Positions 9,271 to 17,408 are shown, counted from the stretch's first letter. The stretch: 24,167 bases of DNA from Pseudomonas sp. BGr12 (GCF_030272895.1 NZ_JALRNF010000059.1:1-24167), one strand, 5' to 3'. The notes: generated by a model not told the origin, from the letters alone. Numbers and translations: made by a program.

Positions 9271-9653
9271 TAGCCCAGGCCAGCCCTGATCAGCTTGAGG
9301 CCATTCTGGTCGACGGCGATCCGGTATTTATTGATCTGGCCGGCCTGCAGGCGCAAGCGGGTGCTGCGCTGGTTCTCGATGCCCGGCTGGCAGCCCGGCA
9401 CTTGCCCGGGCAGGTAGCGCAGGCGTACATCCAGTTCACCCGGGGGCAGGTTGAACGAGGTCGATTGCTCCTGGAACAGCCGGCCGGCCAGTTGGTCGTT
9501 GAGGTACACGCCAATCTCGCAGGAGGTCGCCACTTCCAGGCGCTCGCGGGAAATGATCAGAATGCTGTAGTCGCTTGGCCCCGCGGCGCTGGCCTGGGTG
9601 AACAGGCCGAAAATGCCCAGCAGGCCGAAAAGACCCGAAGCTGCCCTGCGCAT
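9267..9653 (-). CDS. Small exported protein of unknown function in the copper locus
   Basis: A 128-residue protein with a clear Sec signal peptide: positive start MRR, hydrophobic run to about residue 19, likely cleavage after ASA at 21-23. The mature part is predicted to be beta-rich and contains two cysteines (Cys45 and Cys88) that could form a disulfide, and a strand pattern around SFNLPPGELDVRLRYLPG that recalls PEGA/DUF2846-like folds. I do not recognise the family. ATG at 9653 is chosen because AGGAG precedes it by nine bases and the signal peptide begins there; longer in-frame starts exist at 9671-9677. It sits between copA and copZ on the copA strand, and its stop overlaps the copA promoter. 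Copper-related function is an inference from context only. Confidence 0.8.
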   Translation of the reverse strand: MRRAASGLFGLLGIFGLFTQASAAGPSDYSILIISRERLEVATSCEIGVYLNDQLAGRLFQEQSTSFNLPPGELDVRLRYLPGQVPGCQPGIENQRSTRLRLQAGQINKYRIAVDQNGLKLIRAGLGY

Positions 9654-9741
9654 GAAATGAAACTCCTGCATCGTCAATCGTCAGGTTCGCAGCTTGGCCG
9701 ACCCGGACGATGATTTCCAGCCCGGCAGCGACGCGAAGTTC

Positions 9742-9772
9742 TTGACCTTGCCCCGATGACAAGCTTGAAACT
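9742..9772 (+). promoter_or_regulatory. CueR-type operator and promoter of copZ
   Basis: TTGACC (9742-9747) is followed after 19 bases by GAAACT (9767-9772). A 21-bp imperfect dyad (9745-9765) begins at the A of TTGACC, with half-sites ACCTTGCC and GACAAGCT. Length, spacer and placement are identical to the copA operator, although the right half-site has two deviations. It lies 36 bases upstream of the copZ ribosome binding region, so CueR control of copZ is likely. Confidence 0.75.
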
Positions 9773-9801
9773 GTGCTCAAACCCAACAGGAGGCAGTCAC
9801 C

Positions 9802-9999
9802 ATGCAAGTGTTCAACGTACAAGGAATGACCTGCGGCCATTGCGTCAAGGCCGTGACCCGTGCCGTGCAGGCCCAGGATGAAGAGGCAGTGGTCGAAGTC
9901 GATCTGGCGCACAAGCAGGTCAAGGTGCAGAGTTCACTGCAAGCGCCAGAGATTCTCGAACTGATCCGCGAACAGGGCTATCAGGCCGAAGCGGTCTGA
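9802..9999 (+). CDS. copZ: Copper chaperone CopZ (heavy-metal-associated domain protein)
   Basis: A 65-residue single-domain HMA protein with the beta-alpha-beta-beta-alpha-beta fold pattern. The metal-binding loop is MTCGHC near residues 9-14. This matches Atx1/CopZ-type cytosolic Cu(I) chaperones that pass copper to CopA and CueR. The start has an excellent ribosome binding site (AGGAGG, eight bases upstream). It is transcribed alone, divergent from the exported protein, from a promoter that looks CueR-controlled. It has its full family length and nothing is missing. Confidence 0.94.
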   Translation: MQVFNVQGMTCGHCVKAVTRAVQAQDEEAVVEVDLAHKQVKVQSSLQAPEILELIREQGYQAEAV

Positions 10000-10016
10000 G
10001 GCCTGGCGGCCCGCAC

Positions 10017-10025
10017 TGTGGATAA
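10017..10025 (-). other. Perfect DnaA-box 9-mer downstream of copZ
   Basis: TTATCCACA on the minus strand, in the 116-base space between copZ and the efflux-pump gene. It is one of five exact copies in this window (the others are at 16769, 18229, 18431 and 19103). A single box may be chance or a DnaA titration site. Confidence 0.3.
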
Positions 10026-10115
10026 AAGATTTGCAGCGCGGGCCCAACTCTTCACAGCGCAACCCCGGCAGGGCGGTTAGACTAGCAGACTTGCTTAGCC
10101 TGCTATGGATTTCCG

Positions 10116-11297
10116 ATGAACCTGCGAACCATCCTGATTCTCGGCGCCTTGAGTGCGTTCGGGCCCCTGGCGATCGACTTCTACCTGCCAGGTTTCCCGG
10201 CCATGGCCCTGGCCTTCGGTACCGACGAGAAACACATCCAGACCACCCTGGCCGCCTACTTCCTCGGCTTGTCCCTCGGCCAACTGGCCTATGGACCGGT
10301 AGCCGACCGTTTTGGCCGGCGGATTCCGCTGCTGGTCGGCGTCACTCTATTTACCCTGGCCTCGGTCGCCTGCGCCTTTGCCCCGAACCTCGATGCGCTG
10401 ATCCTGGCGCGCTTCGTCCAGGCCCTGGGCGGCTGTGCCGGCATGGTGCTGTCGCGGGCGATCGTCAGTGACAAGTGCGATGCGGTGGCCTCGGCCAAGG
10501 TGTTCTCGCAACTGATGCTGGTGATGGGCCTGGCGCCGATCCTCGCGCCGATGCTGGGTGGGGTGCTGGTCAACCTGTACGGCTGGCAGTCGATCTTCAT
10601 CGCCCTGACCCTGTTCAGCGCCCTGTGCACGGTGGCCGTTGCCGCCGGCCTGCCGGAAAGCCTGCCGGCCACTGTGCCGCGCCAGCCCTTGTCCGGTGCC
10701 CTGCGCCAGTACGGGCGCCTGCTCAAGGACCGGGTGTTCCTCGGCCACGCCTTGACCGGCGGGATCGCCATCGCCGGCATGTTCTCCTATATCGCCGGTT
10801 CACCCTTTGTGTTCATCAAGCTCTATGGTGTGCCGCCGGAGCACTATGGCTGGCTGTTCGGCAGCAACGCCGCCGGTTTCATCCTGGTGGCGCAGGTCAA
10901 CGCGCGGCTGCTGGCCAAGCGCGGGCCGGCGTTCCTGCTGGTGCGTACGGTGTGGATCTACCTGGTGGCAGGCCTGAGCCTGCTGGCGATCAGCGCCCTG
11001 CATCCGGCCAGGCTCTGGCCGCTGCTGATTCCGTTGTTCATCTGTATTGCCAGCCTGGGCTGCATCATTCCCAATGCCTCGGCCTGCGCCATGAGCGGGC
11101 AGGGGGCTCGGGCGGGCAGTGCGTCGGCGTTGCTTGGCTGCCTGCAGTTCAGTGTCGCCGCCGCTGCCGCCGCCCTGGTGGGTGTGCTGCACGATGGCAG
11201 CGCGGTGCCCATGGCGCTGGTGATCAGTCTCTGCGGGCTGGCGGCGGCAGGCATGGCGGTGACTACCCGCCGCTTGCAGCTCAGCCGAAGCGTTTGA
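10116..11297 (+). CDS. Bcr/CflA-family multidrug efflux MFS transporter
   Basis: A 393-residue major facilitator superfamily drug:proton antiporter of the DHA1 family, Bcr/CflA subgroup. About twelve membrane helices are visible. The first carries the conserved AIDFYLPGFP (Asp21). MFS motif A follows TM2 as GPVADRFGRRIPLL (residues 60-73), and TM4 holds the arginine-containing ARFVQALGGCAGMV. Members export drugs such as bicyclomycin, sulfonamides or chloramphenicol, or amino acids; the substrate here is not determinable. The start at 10116 fits the first helix, but the ribosome binding site is weak (GGAT). The 3' end overlaps the convergent 55-residue hypothetical gene by 17 bases. Confidence 0.92.
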   Translation: MNLRTILILGALSAFGPLAIDFYLPGFPAMALAFGTDEKHIQTTLAAYFLGLSLGQLAYGPVADRFGRRIPLLVGVTLFTLASVACAFAPNLDALILARFVQALGGCAGMVLSRAIVSDKCDAVASAKVFSQLMLVMGLAPILAPMLGGVLVNLYGWQSIFIALTLFSALCTVAVAAGLPESLPATVPRQPLSGALRQYGRLLKDRVFLGHALTGGIAIAGMFSYIAGSPFVFIKLYGVPPEHYGWLFGSNAAGFILVAQVNARLLAKRGPAFLLVRTVWIYLVAGLSLLAISALHPARLWPLLIPLFICIASLGCIIPNASACAMSGQGARAGSASALLGCLQFSVAAAAAALVGVLHDGSAVPMALVISLCGLAAAGMAVTTRRLQLSRSV

Positions 11298-11448
11298 GCG
11301 GGTGCGGGGCCTGTAGGCGGGTTTGCAAGGTGTTGACGAAGGCGCGGGCCTCGGCCTCGCTGCGAAAACTCACCACATGCTGGTCCAGCCGGACTTGCCA
11401 TGGGCAGCCTGGCTTCTGGGCGGATGCGCTGACTTGAATGATCATCAT
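11281..11448 (-). CDS. Conserved-looking 55-residue hypothetical protein
   Basis: A short protein starting MMIIQVSASAQKPGCPWQ and containing HVVSFRSEAEARAFVNTLQ. The pattern is an N-terminal beta strand, a Cys-Pro-Trp turn, a second strand and an amphipathic helix (SEAEARAFVNTL), typical of tiny DUF2188-like alpha/beta domains. I believe similar proteins are annotated at this position in other pseudomonads, but cannot check. A longer in-frame extension to 11787 runs antisense into the dehydrogenase gene and is rejected. Two adjacent ATGs (11448 and 11445) are possible, with a weak CAGGT upstream. Its 3' end overlaps the efflux-pump stop. Function unknown. Confidence 0.65.
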   Translation of the reverse strand: MMIIQVSASAQKPGCPWQVRLDQHVVSFRSEAEARAFVNTLQTRLQAPHPLKRFG

Positions 11449-11536
11449 TGCGTACCTGCGGTTGGCGTTGGCTGAAGAATTGTAGCGCTGCCGGCCCGTA
11501 GGGGAATGGTCCGGACCTGCTGTCGGACTGACGGTC

Positions 11537-11564
11537 ACGCCCACCCCGCAACCGGAGTGGGCGT
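11537..11564 (-). terminator. Terminator-like hairpin after the dehydrogenase gene
   Basis: Arms ACGCCCACTCCG and CGGGGTGGGCGT (minus strand) pair over 12 positions with one G-U wobble and a GTTG loop, six bases beyond the dehydrogenase stop. No T-run follows on this strand, so termination would be weak or Rho-assisted. Confidence 0.5.
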
Positions 11565-11570
11565 CTTGGT

Positions 11571-12584
11571 TCAGAAGCCTTCGAGGACGATCTTGCCCTT
11601 GGCCGTACCGCTTTCCAGCAGGGCATGGGCGCGCCGCAAGTTGGCCGCGTTGATGGTGCCGAAATGCTCGCCCAGGGTGGTTTTCAGGGTGCCGGCATCG
11701 ACCAGTTCGGCGACCCGTTCGAGCAGCTTGTGCTGTTCGATCATGTCGGCGGTCTCGAACAGCGAGCGGGTGTACATGAACTCCCAATGCAGCGACAGGC
11801 TCTTGCGCTTGAGCAGGCCGATGTCCAGCTGCTTGGGATCATCGATCAACGCCAGTTTGCCCTGTGGCGCCAGGGCCTCGACCAGTTGCGCCAGGTGCTG
11901 GTCGGTCTGGGTCAGGCTGGCCACGTGGGTCACCTGTTCGATGCCAGCCGCCTTCAGTGCCTGGGCCAGTGGCTGGCGGTGGTCGATGACCTGGTCGGCG
12001 CCCAGTCGGCGTACCCAGTCCTGGGTTTCTGCGCGGGAGGCGGTGCCGATCACGGTGAGCCCGGTCAACTGGCTGGCCAGTTGGGTCAGGATCGAGCCGA
12101 CCCCGCCGGCGGCGCCGACGATCAACAGGCGCTGGCCCAGGTCGCTCTGGCCTTCGGCGATTTGCAGGCGCTCGAACAACAGTTCCCAGGCGGTGATCGC
12201 CGTCAGTGGCAGGGCGGCCGCTTCGGCGAAACCGAGGGTTTTCGGCATATGGCCGACGATGCGCTCATCCACCACGTGCAGTTCGCTGTTGCCGCCGGCG
12301 CGGGCGATGGAGCCTGCGTAGAAGACCTTGTCGCCGGGCTGGAACAGGCTGACGTCACTGCCCACCGCCTTGACCACGCCGGCCACGTCCCAGCCCAGCA
12401 CCTTGGCGCTGCCCGCTTCAGGTTGTACGTTCTGGCGCACCTTGGTGTCCACCGGGTTGACCGAGATGGCGCGCACCTCAACCAGCAAATCCCGTGGCCC
12501 GGGCTCGGGGGCGGGGAGCTCGATGTCCTGTAGGGCAGCGGGGTCGGTAATCGGCAGGGAGTGGTAGTAGGCAATGGCCTTCAT
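11571..12584 (-). CDS. Zinc-type alcohol dehydrogenase family protein (quinone oxidoreductase-like)
   Basis: A 337-residue medium-chain dehydrogenase/reductase. Residues 1-120 form the GroES-like domain (DLLVEVRAISVNPVDTKVR, then GWDVAGVVKAVGSDV). The Rossmann domain has the NADP-binding glycine pattern VGAAGGVGS near residues 150-160. The catalytic and structural zinc ligands of true alcohol dehydrogenases are absent, so it belongs to the zinc-independent zeta-crystallin/quinone oxidoreductase side (family TIGR02817). It probably reduces quinones or enones with NADPH. The frame is open to 12620; ATG at 12584 fits the homology start MKAIAYYHSLP and has GAGG upstream. It is divergent from a LysR regulator 116 bases away, which probably controls it. 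Confidence 0.88.
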   Translation of the reverse strand: MKAIAYYHSLPITDPAALQDIELPAPEPGPRDLLVEVRAISVNPVDTKVRQNVQPEAGSAKVLGWDVAGVVKAVGSDVSLFQPGDKVFYAGSIARAGGNSELHVVDERIVGHMPKTLGFAEAAALPLTAITAWELLFERLQIAEGQSDLGQRLLIVGAAGGVGSILTQLASQLTGLTVIGTASRAETQDWVRRLGADQVIDHRQPLAQALKAAGIEQVTHVASLTQTDQHLAQLVEALAPQGKLALIDDPKQLDIGLLKRKSLSLHWEFMYTRSLFETADMIEQHKLLERVAELVDAGTLKTTLGEHFGTINAANLRRAHALLESGTAKGKIVLEGF

Positions 12585-12669
12585 GGCGGTGGTCCTCAAG
12601 CGGTTGTGGATGGCCGCCATGATTAGCGCTTTCCATTGTGGTTAAAAGCCGTTAGAACCGCAGATACTT

Positions 12670-12684
12670 TCAACAATATTTTGA
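12670..12684. promoter_or_regulatory. Inverted repeat in the dehydrogenase/LysR divergent region
   Basis: TCAA-N7-TTGA, AT-rich in the centre, lies 17 bases before the LysR start in the 116-base divergent spacer. Such sites are common LysR-family binding positions, but the spacing (T-N13-A) is not the canonical T-N11-A, so support is weak. Confidence 0.25.
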
Positions 12685-12700
12685 TAATGGTGGTGGTCCG

Positions 12701-13618
12701 GTGCGATTCGATGACCTGCAGCTGTTTGTGCGTGCCGCCGAGCTGGGCAGCCTGTCGGCTGCGGCGCGCCTGCTCGACCTGTCGCCGGCGGTGGCCAGTG
12801 CCGCGCTCAAGCGCCTGGAGCAGCAGTTGGGCACTCGACTGCTGGCGCGCTCCACGCGCAACCTGCGTCTGACCGCTGAAGGCGAAGGTTTCCTGGTGCA
12901 TGCCCGCCAGGCCCTGAGCAGCCTGGAAGAAGGGCGCCGGCAGCTGGCCCGGGAAAAGGATGAGGTCAGCGGTGTGCTGCAGTTGTCAGCGCCCTCGGAC
13001 TTTGGCCGCAATGTCCTGCTGCCCTGGCTCGATGAACTGCAACGTGAACATCCCAAGCTCTCGGTGCGCCTGCTGCTGGGCGACCGCAATGCCGACCTGT
13101 TTCGCCAGGCGGCCGACATTGCCCTGCGCTATGGCGCCCCGGAGGACTCGAGCCTGGTGGCCTTGCCCCTGTGCCCGGACAACCGACGCGTGCTGTGCGC
13201 GGCGCCGGCCTACCTGGCGCGCCACGGTGAGCCGAAGGAGGTGGACCAGCTGGCGCAGCACAATTGCCTGCTCTACCAGTTGGGCGCCCGCGTCCACGAC
13301 CACTGGCGCTTTGGCCGTGGTGCACAGGAAACGGGGCTGACGGTCAGCGGCGACCGCTTCTGCGACGACGCCGATGTGGTTCGCCGCTGGGCGCTGGCCG
13401 GAGCAGGGATCGCCTACAAATCCTGGCTGGACGTGGCCTTCGATGTGCGGGCAGGGCGCCTGAAGGTGTTGCTTGGGCATCTGCAGGGCGAACCCGCGCC
13501 GTTGAACCTGATGTGCACCCACCGCGCGCAACTGGGCAAGCCCGTGCAACTGCTACGCAACCTGCTCAAGGAACGCTGCCAGGCGCTGTTCGAACAATTG
13601 AATGGATTGAGTCGTTAA
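12701..13618 (+). CDS. LysR family transcriptional regulator (CrgA-like)
   Basis: A 305-residue LysR-type regulator. The winged helix-turn-helix spans residues 1-60 (MRFDDLQLFVRAAELGSLSAAARLL, split by the turn at the first helix, then VASAALKRLEQQLGTRLLARSTR). The remainder is a type-2 periplasmic-binding-like effector domain of the CrgA/DsdC-like class (SDFGRNVLLPWLDEL, then DIALRYGAPEDSSLV). The start codon is GTG at 12701: no in-phase ATG exists nearby, and homology begins with RFDDLQLF. The ribosome binding site is poor, which suggests low translation. It is divergent from the quinone-oxidoreductase gene, its probable target. The effector is unknown. Confidence 0.9.
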   Translation: MRFDDLQLFVRAAELGSLSAAARLLDLSPAVASAALKRLEQQLGTRLLARSTRNLRLTAEGEGFLVHARQALSSLEEGRRQLAREKDEVSGVLQLSAPSDFGRNVLLPWLDELQREHPKLSVRLLLGDRNADLFRQAADIALRYGAPEDSSLVALPLCPDNRRVLCAAPAYLARHGEPKEVDQLAQHNCLLYQLGARVHDHWRFGRGAQETGLTVSGDRFCDDADVVRRWALAGAGIAYKSWLDVAFDVRAGRLKVLLGHLQGEPAPLNLMCTHRAQLGKPVQLLRNLLKERCQALFEQLNGLSR

Positions 13619-14117
13619 TCGTCGCTATTGAGTTGTTTGTCCTGAAGTTGTTGCCCGTTAATGCGTGGTACTTGATAACGAGTATTGTAGGTTTTATCCC
13701 TCGACATTTTCGTTCCCAGTTATTTAAGTAGGTAATTTACATATACGGGACGGGGGTTGGCCTTAAACGTTTCAAATCATGTTTAACTCACCTTGCGAAC
13801 CAGTTGCGACTGAGGTTCACAAGAGCAGGCCGGGTCATACGGGAACTGTACCGGAAAGTTGGAAAACTACCTGTGCAAGGCGGCTTATAATGGGCTCAGC
13901 AGCCATTTCCAGCGAGAGATACTTCCATGCCCAATGCTGGCGAGTAATGTCTCTCACCTGACATTGGCTGGCATGAGTCCCGGCGGGTCGCTTGTCGACA
14001 ACCAGCGAGGCTCAGCTGTTCAACTTCCAGTCATTCTGGCATCGGAAAACCCGCAGTAAGTGGTGCTGACCTGTTTATTGACTCGATATCAGATGTTATC
14101 TCGCAGGGAGTTGAGAT
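13619..14117. other. Gene-free spacer, AT-rich at its left end
   Basis: 499 bases with no supportable gene. Bases 13621-13740 are about 39 percent G+C by hand count, far below the surrounding genes. A TATAAT hexamer at 13886-13891 has no convincing -35. Two open frames of 60-66 codons (13779-13961 and 13859-14059) overlap each other, lack good starts and show no recognisable motifs. The right end holds the leader of the ArsR-type gene. Remnant horizontally acquired DNA or an unannotated small RNA are possible. Confidence 0.5.
14084..14103. promoter_or_regulatory. Imperfect dyad before the ArsR-type gene
   Basis: CGATAT and ATCTCG form an inverted repeat (five of six positions pair) around an 8-base centre, ending three bases before the GGGAG ribosome binding site of the ArsR-type gene. 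ArsR-family repressors usually bind such dyads in their own promoter, so autoregulation is a reasonable guess. Confidence 0.35.
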
Positions 14118-14834
14118 ATGAAACCTGTAACAAGTATCAGCCAGATAGCCAGCCTGCTTGCCGATCCTAAACGCAGTGCGATGCTCTGGGCCTTGATCGA
14201 CGGCATGGCGCGTCCCTCCGATGAGCTGGCCGACATGGTCGGGCTGAGCCCATCTTCGGCCTGTGCGCACCTGGCCAGGCTCTCGGCCGGTGGCTTGCTC
14301 AAGCTCGAGCCCCGGGGGCGCAAGCGCTATTTCAGGCTGGCCGGGCCTGAAGTGGGGGCGGCAGTGGAAGCCCTGGCCAGTGTGCAGGTCACCGCACGGG
14401 AGATGGGGGCGCCCCAGGCCGACATCGGCATTCCCCTATCCATGCGCCGGGCCCGGCTTTGCGGCGATCACCTGGGCGGAGAGCTCGCGGCCGATCTGTA
14501 TCAACGCCTGTTCGACGCGGGCTGGCTCGATGGCAACGAGCAGCAGATCGAGGTAACCCTCGAAGGTCGCGCGCAGTTTGCCCGTCATGGCATCTTCATC
14601 GAGGCCCTGGCCCAGTATCAACACAGGAGTGTCAGCAGTTGCCGGTGCTGCAGCGAATGGAGCGACCACCGCCCGCATCTGGGCGGAGCGCTGGGCAGCA
14701 GCCTGCTGAAGCTGTTCATGCAGTCCGGCTGGATACGTGAGAGCGAAACCTCGCGAATGCTGCAGATCAGCGCGGCCGGCCTGCACCAGATCAACCGGAT
14801 TGCCCAGCCAATGACCTTGTTGTCTGCAAGCTAG
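14118..14834 (+). CDS. ArsR-family winged-helix transcriptional regulator
   Basis: A 238-residue regulator, about twice the length of classic ArsR/SmtB proteins. Residues 5-80 form the winged helix (ISQIASLLADPKRSAMLWAL, then SDELADMVGLSPSSACAHLARL and KLEPRGRKRYFRL). The C-terminal domain of about 140 residues contains LGGALGSSLLKLFMQSGWI, shared with the long ArsR-type regulators of proteobacteria. The classical metal box ELCVCD is absent. A cysteine cluster (SCRCCSEW) sits where relatives usually have a single Cys (CLDWSERR-type). Whether it senses metal, thiol oxidation or a small molecule cannot be told. The ATG has GGGAG seven bases upstream and no gene shares its transcript. Confidence 0.85.
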   Translation: MKPVTSISQIASLLADPKRSAMLWALIDGMARPSDELADMVGLSPSSACAHLARLSAGGLLKLEPRGRKRYFRLAGPEVGAAVEALASVQVTAREMGAPQADIGIPLSMRRARLCGDHLGGELAADLYQRLFDAGWLDGNEQQIEVTLEGRAQFARHGIFIEALAQYQHRSVSSCRCCSEWSDHRPHLGGALGSSLLKLFMQSGWIRESETSRMLQISAAGLHQINRIAQPMTLLSAS

Positions 14835-14843
14835 AACGCCAGC

Positions 14844-14870
14844 AGCGACGCCTGGGTGACAGGCGTCGCT
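14844..14870 (+). terminator. Hairpin between the ArsR-type gene and the adenine deaminase gene
   Basis: An 11-bp perfect stem (AGCGACGCCTG with CAGGCGTCGCT) and a GGTGA loop, ten bases after the ArsR-type stop and between convergent genes. The stem is strong but no U-tract follows on either strand. A bidirectional terminator role is probable. Confidence 0.55.
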
Positions 14871-14897
14871 TGGGTGATGTGCAGCCTGTGGCAGCGG

Positions 14898-15863
<966 letters not shown>

Positions 15864-15910
15864 TCATCAGGTGCGGTTGGCACCATTCTACAGGGCTTGC
15901 GGGCACGTGG

Positions 15911-15958
15911 CGGTCAATATCGCCCTGGGCGTGGCGCTGCCCAGGGCGAAATTGACCG
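15911..15958. repeat. 48-nt near-perfect inverted repeat between the two deaminase genes
   Basis: Arms of 20 bases (15911-15930 and 15939-15958) pair at 19 positions around the 8-base loop GTGGCGCT. The stem starts CGGTCAAT and closes at GGGC/GCCC. It lies after the 8-oxoguanine deaminase stop and before the adenine deaminase start, and there is no T-run. It could terminate, attenuate or stabilise transcripts, or be a small dispersed repeat. Confidence 0.75.
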
Positions 15959-15980
15959 ATGGCTGTGGGGTTTGTGCGCC

Positions 15981-17336
15981 TCAGCCGGCAATCAGTTGTG
16001 CGGCCGCCTGGCGGTGATCGGCGATCAGGCCCTGGACGTCCAGGCCTTCGATCTGGCCGTCGATCACCCGCCACTGACCTGCGACCATGACTCGATCAGC
16101 ACGGTCGGCACCGCACAGCAGCAGTGCGGAGAGTGGGTCGTGGCTGCCGGAGAAGCGCAGTTCGTCGAGCTTGAACAGTGCCAGGTCAGCCTGTTTGCCC
16201 ACCGCCAGCTCACCGATATCGCTGCGTCCGAGCAGCTGCGCCGAACCACGGGTGGCCCAGCCCAGGGCGCGCTCCGGGGTGATGGCTTCGGCGCCGTAGC
16301 GCAGACGTTGCAGGTACAGGGCCTGGCGTGCTTCGAGGATCATGTTGGAGGCGTCGTTGGAGGCCGAGCCGTCCACGCCCAGGCCAACCGGAGCGCCGGC
16401 GTCGGTCAGCTCCACGGTCGGGCAGATACCCGAGGCCAGGCGCATGTTCGAACTCGGGCAGTGGCAGATACCGGTGCCGGCCGCGCCCAGGCGGGCGATT
16501 TCATCCGGGTTGAAGTGAATGCCGTGGGCCAGCCAGGTGCGCGGGCCGAGCCAGCCGACGCTGTCCAGGTAATCCACGGTGCGCAGGCCGAAGCGTTGCA
16601 GGCAGAAGTCTTCTTCATCCAGGGTTTCGGCCAGGTGGGTGTGCAGACGCACGTCCAGCTCTTCGGCCAGGGTGGCGCTGGCGCGCATGATTTCCGGCGT
16701 TACCGAGAACGGCGAGCAGGGCGCCAGGGCGATCTGGATCTGCGCGCCTTCGCCACGCTCGTGGTAGCTGTGGATAAGTCGCTGGCTGTCGGCCAGGATC
16801 ACTTCGCCCTGTTGCACGGTCTGCTGCGGTGGCAGGCCGCCGTCAGCCTCGCCCAGGCTCATGGAGCCGCGGGTGAGCATGGCGCGCATGCCCAGGGTGC
16901 GTACGGCTTCGACCTGCACGTCGATGGCGTTTTCCAGGCCATCAGGGAACAGGTAGTGATGGTCGGCGGCGGTGGTGCAGCCCGACAGCAGCAGTTCGGC
17001 CAGGGCTACGCGGCTGGCCAGTTCCAGTTTGGCCGGGGTCAGGCGGGCCCAGACCGGGTAGAGGGTCTTGAGCCAGGGGAACAGCGGCTGGTTGACCACC
17101 GGCGCCCAGGCGCGGGTCAGGGTCTGGTAGAAGTGATGGTGGGTGTTGATAAGTCCGGGCAGCACCACGTGTTCGCGGGCGTCGAAGACTTGTCCACAGG
17201 GGCTGGACGGGGATTGGCCGAGGGCGAGGACTTCAACGATGCGGCCGTCTTCAAGGACCAGGCCGCCACGGGCATCGAGGCTGTTGGCGGTGAAGATGGC
17301 AAGCGGGTTTTTCAACCAGATACGGGTCGCAGGCAT
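15981..17336 (-). CDS. 8-oxoguanine deaminase (amidohydrolase family)
   Basis: A 451-residue amidohydrolase of the cytosine deaminase-like group that converts 8-oxoguanine to urate. Metal and catalytic motifs appear in order: LINTHHHFYQ (metal His66 and His68), HTHLAET with the next histidine and catalytic glutamate, WLAHGIHF, CPSSNMRLASG, and GLGVDGSASNDASNM containing the metal aspartate. The length and the HHHFYQTLTRAW context match P. aeruginosa PA0142, the characterised 8-oxoguanine deaminase. The enzyme salvages or detoxifies oxidised guanine released by nucleic-acid turnover. Its neighbours, an adenine deaminase and a RutR-like regulator, support a nucleobase role. It starts with ATG at 17336. 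A guanine deaminase function is the main alternative. Confidence 0.88.
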   Translation of the reverse strand: MPATRIWLKNPLAIFTANSLDARGGLVLEDGRIVEVLALGQSPSSPCGQVFDAREHVVLPGLINTHHHFYQTLTRAWAPVVNQPLFPWLKTLYPVWARLTPAKLELASRVALAELLLSGCTTAADHHYLFPDGLENAIDVQVEAVRTLGMRAMLTRGSMSLGEADGGLPPQQTVQQGEVILADSQRLIHSYHERGEGAQIQIALAPCSPFSVTPEIMRASATLAEELDVRLHTHLAETLDEEDFCLQRFGLRTVDYLDSVGWLGPRTWLAHGIHFNPDEIARLGAAGTGICHCPSSNMRLASGICPTVELTDAGAPVGLGVDGSASNDASNMILEARQALYLQRLRYGAEAITPERALGWATRGSAQLLGRSDIGELAVGKQADLALFKLDELRFSGSHDPLSALLLCGADRADRVMVAGQWRVIDGQIEGLDVQGLIADHRQAAAQLIAG

Positions 17337-17408
17337 GGTGCCGGCTCCTCTGAAAGTGGGTTCAGGTTAGCCAGCTCAGTGTTGCCCTGTCTGCTGATCC
17401 AGGGTCGC

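Noticed and set aside
6814..9273. An 819-codon open frame on the plus strand
   Set aside because: It lies opposite copA, whose P-type ATPase motifs are unambiguous. The antisense product has no recognisable domain.
11449..11787. N-terminal extension of the 55-residue protein to 168 residues
   Set aside because: The extension runs through the dehydrogenase terminator hairpin and antisense-like low-complexity sequence; homology-like sequence begins at the double ATG near 11448.
13779..14059. Small proteins encoded at 13779-13961 and 13859-14059
   Set aside because: The frames overlap each other, have weak or TTG starts, no ribosome binding site and no recognisable pattern.
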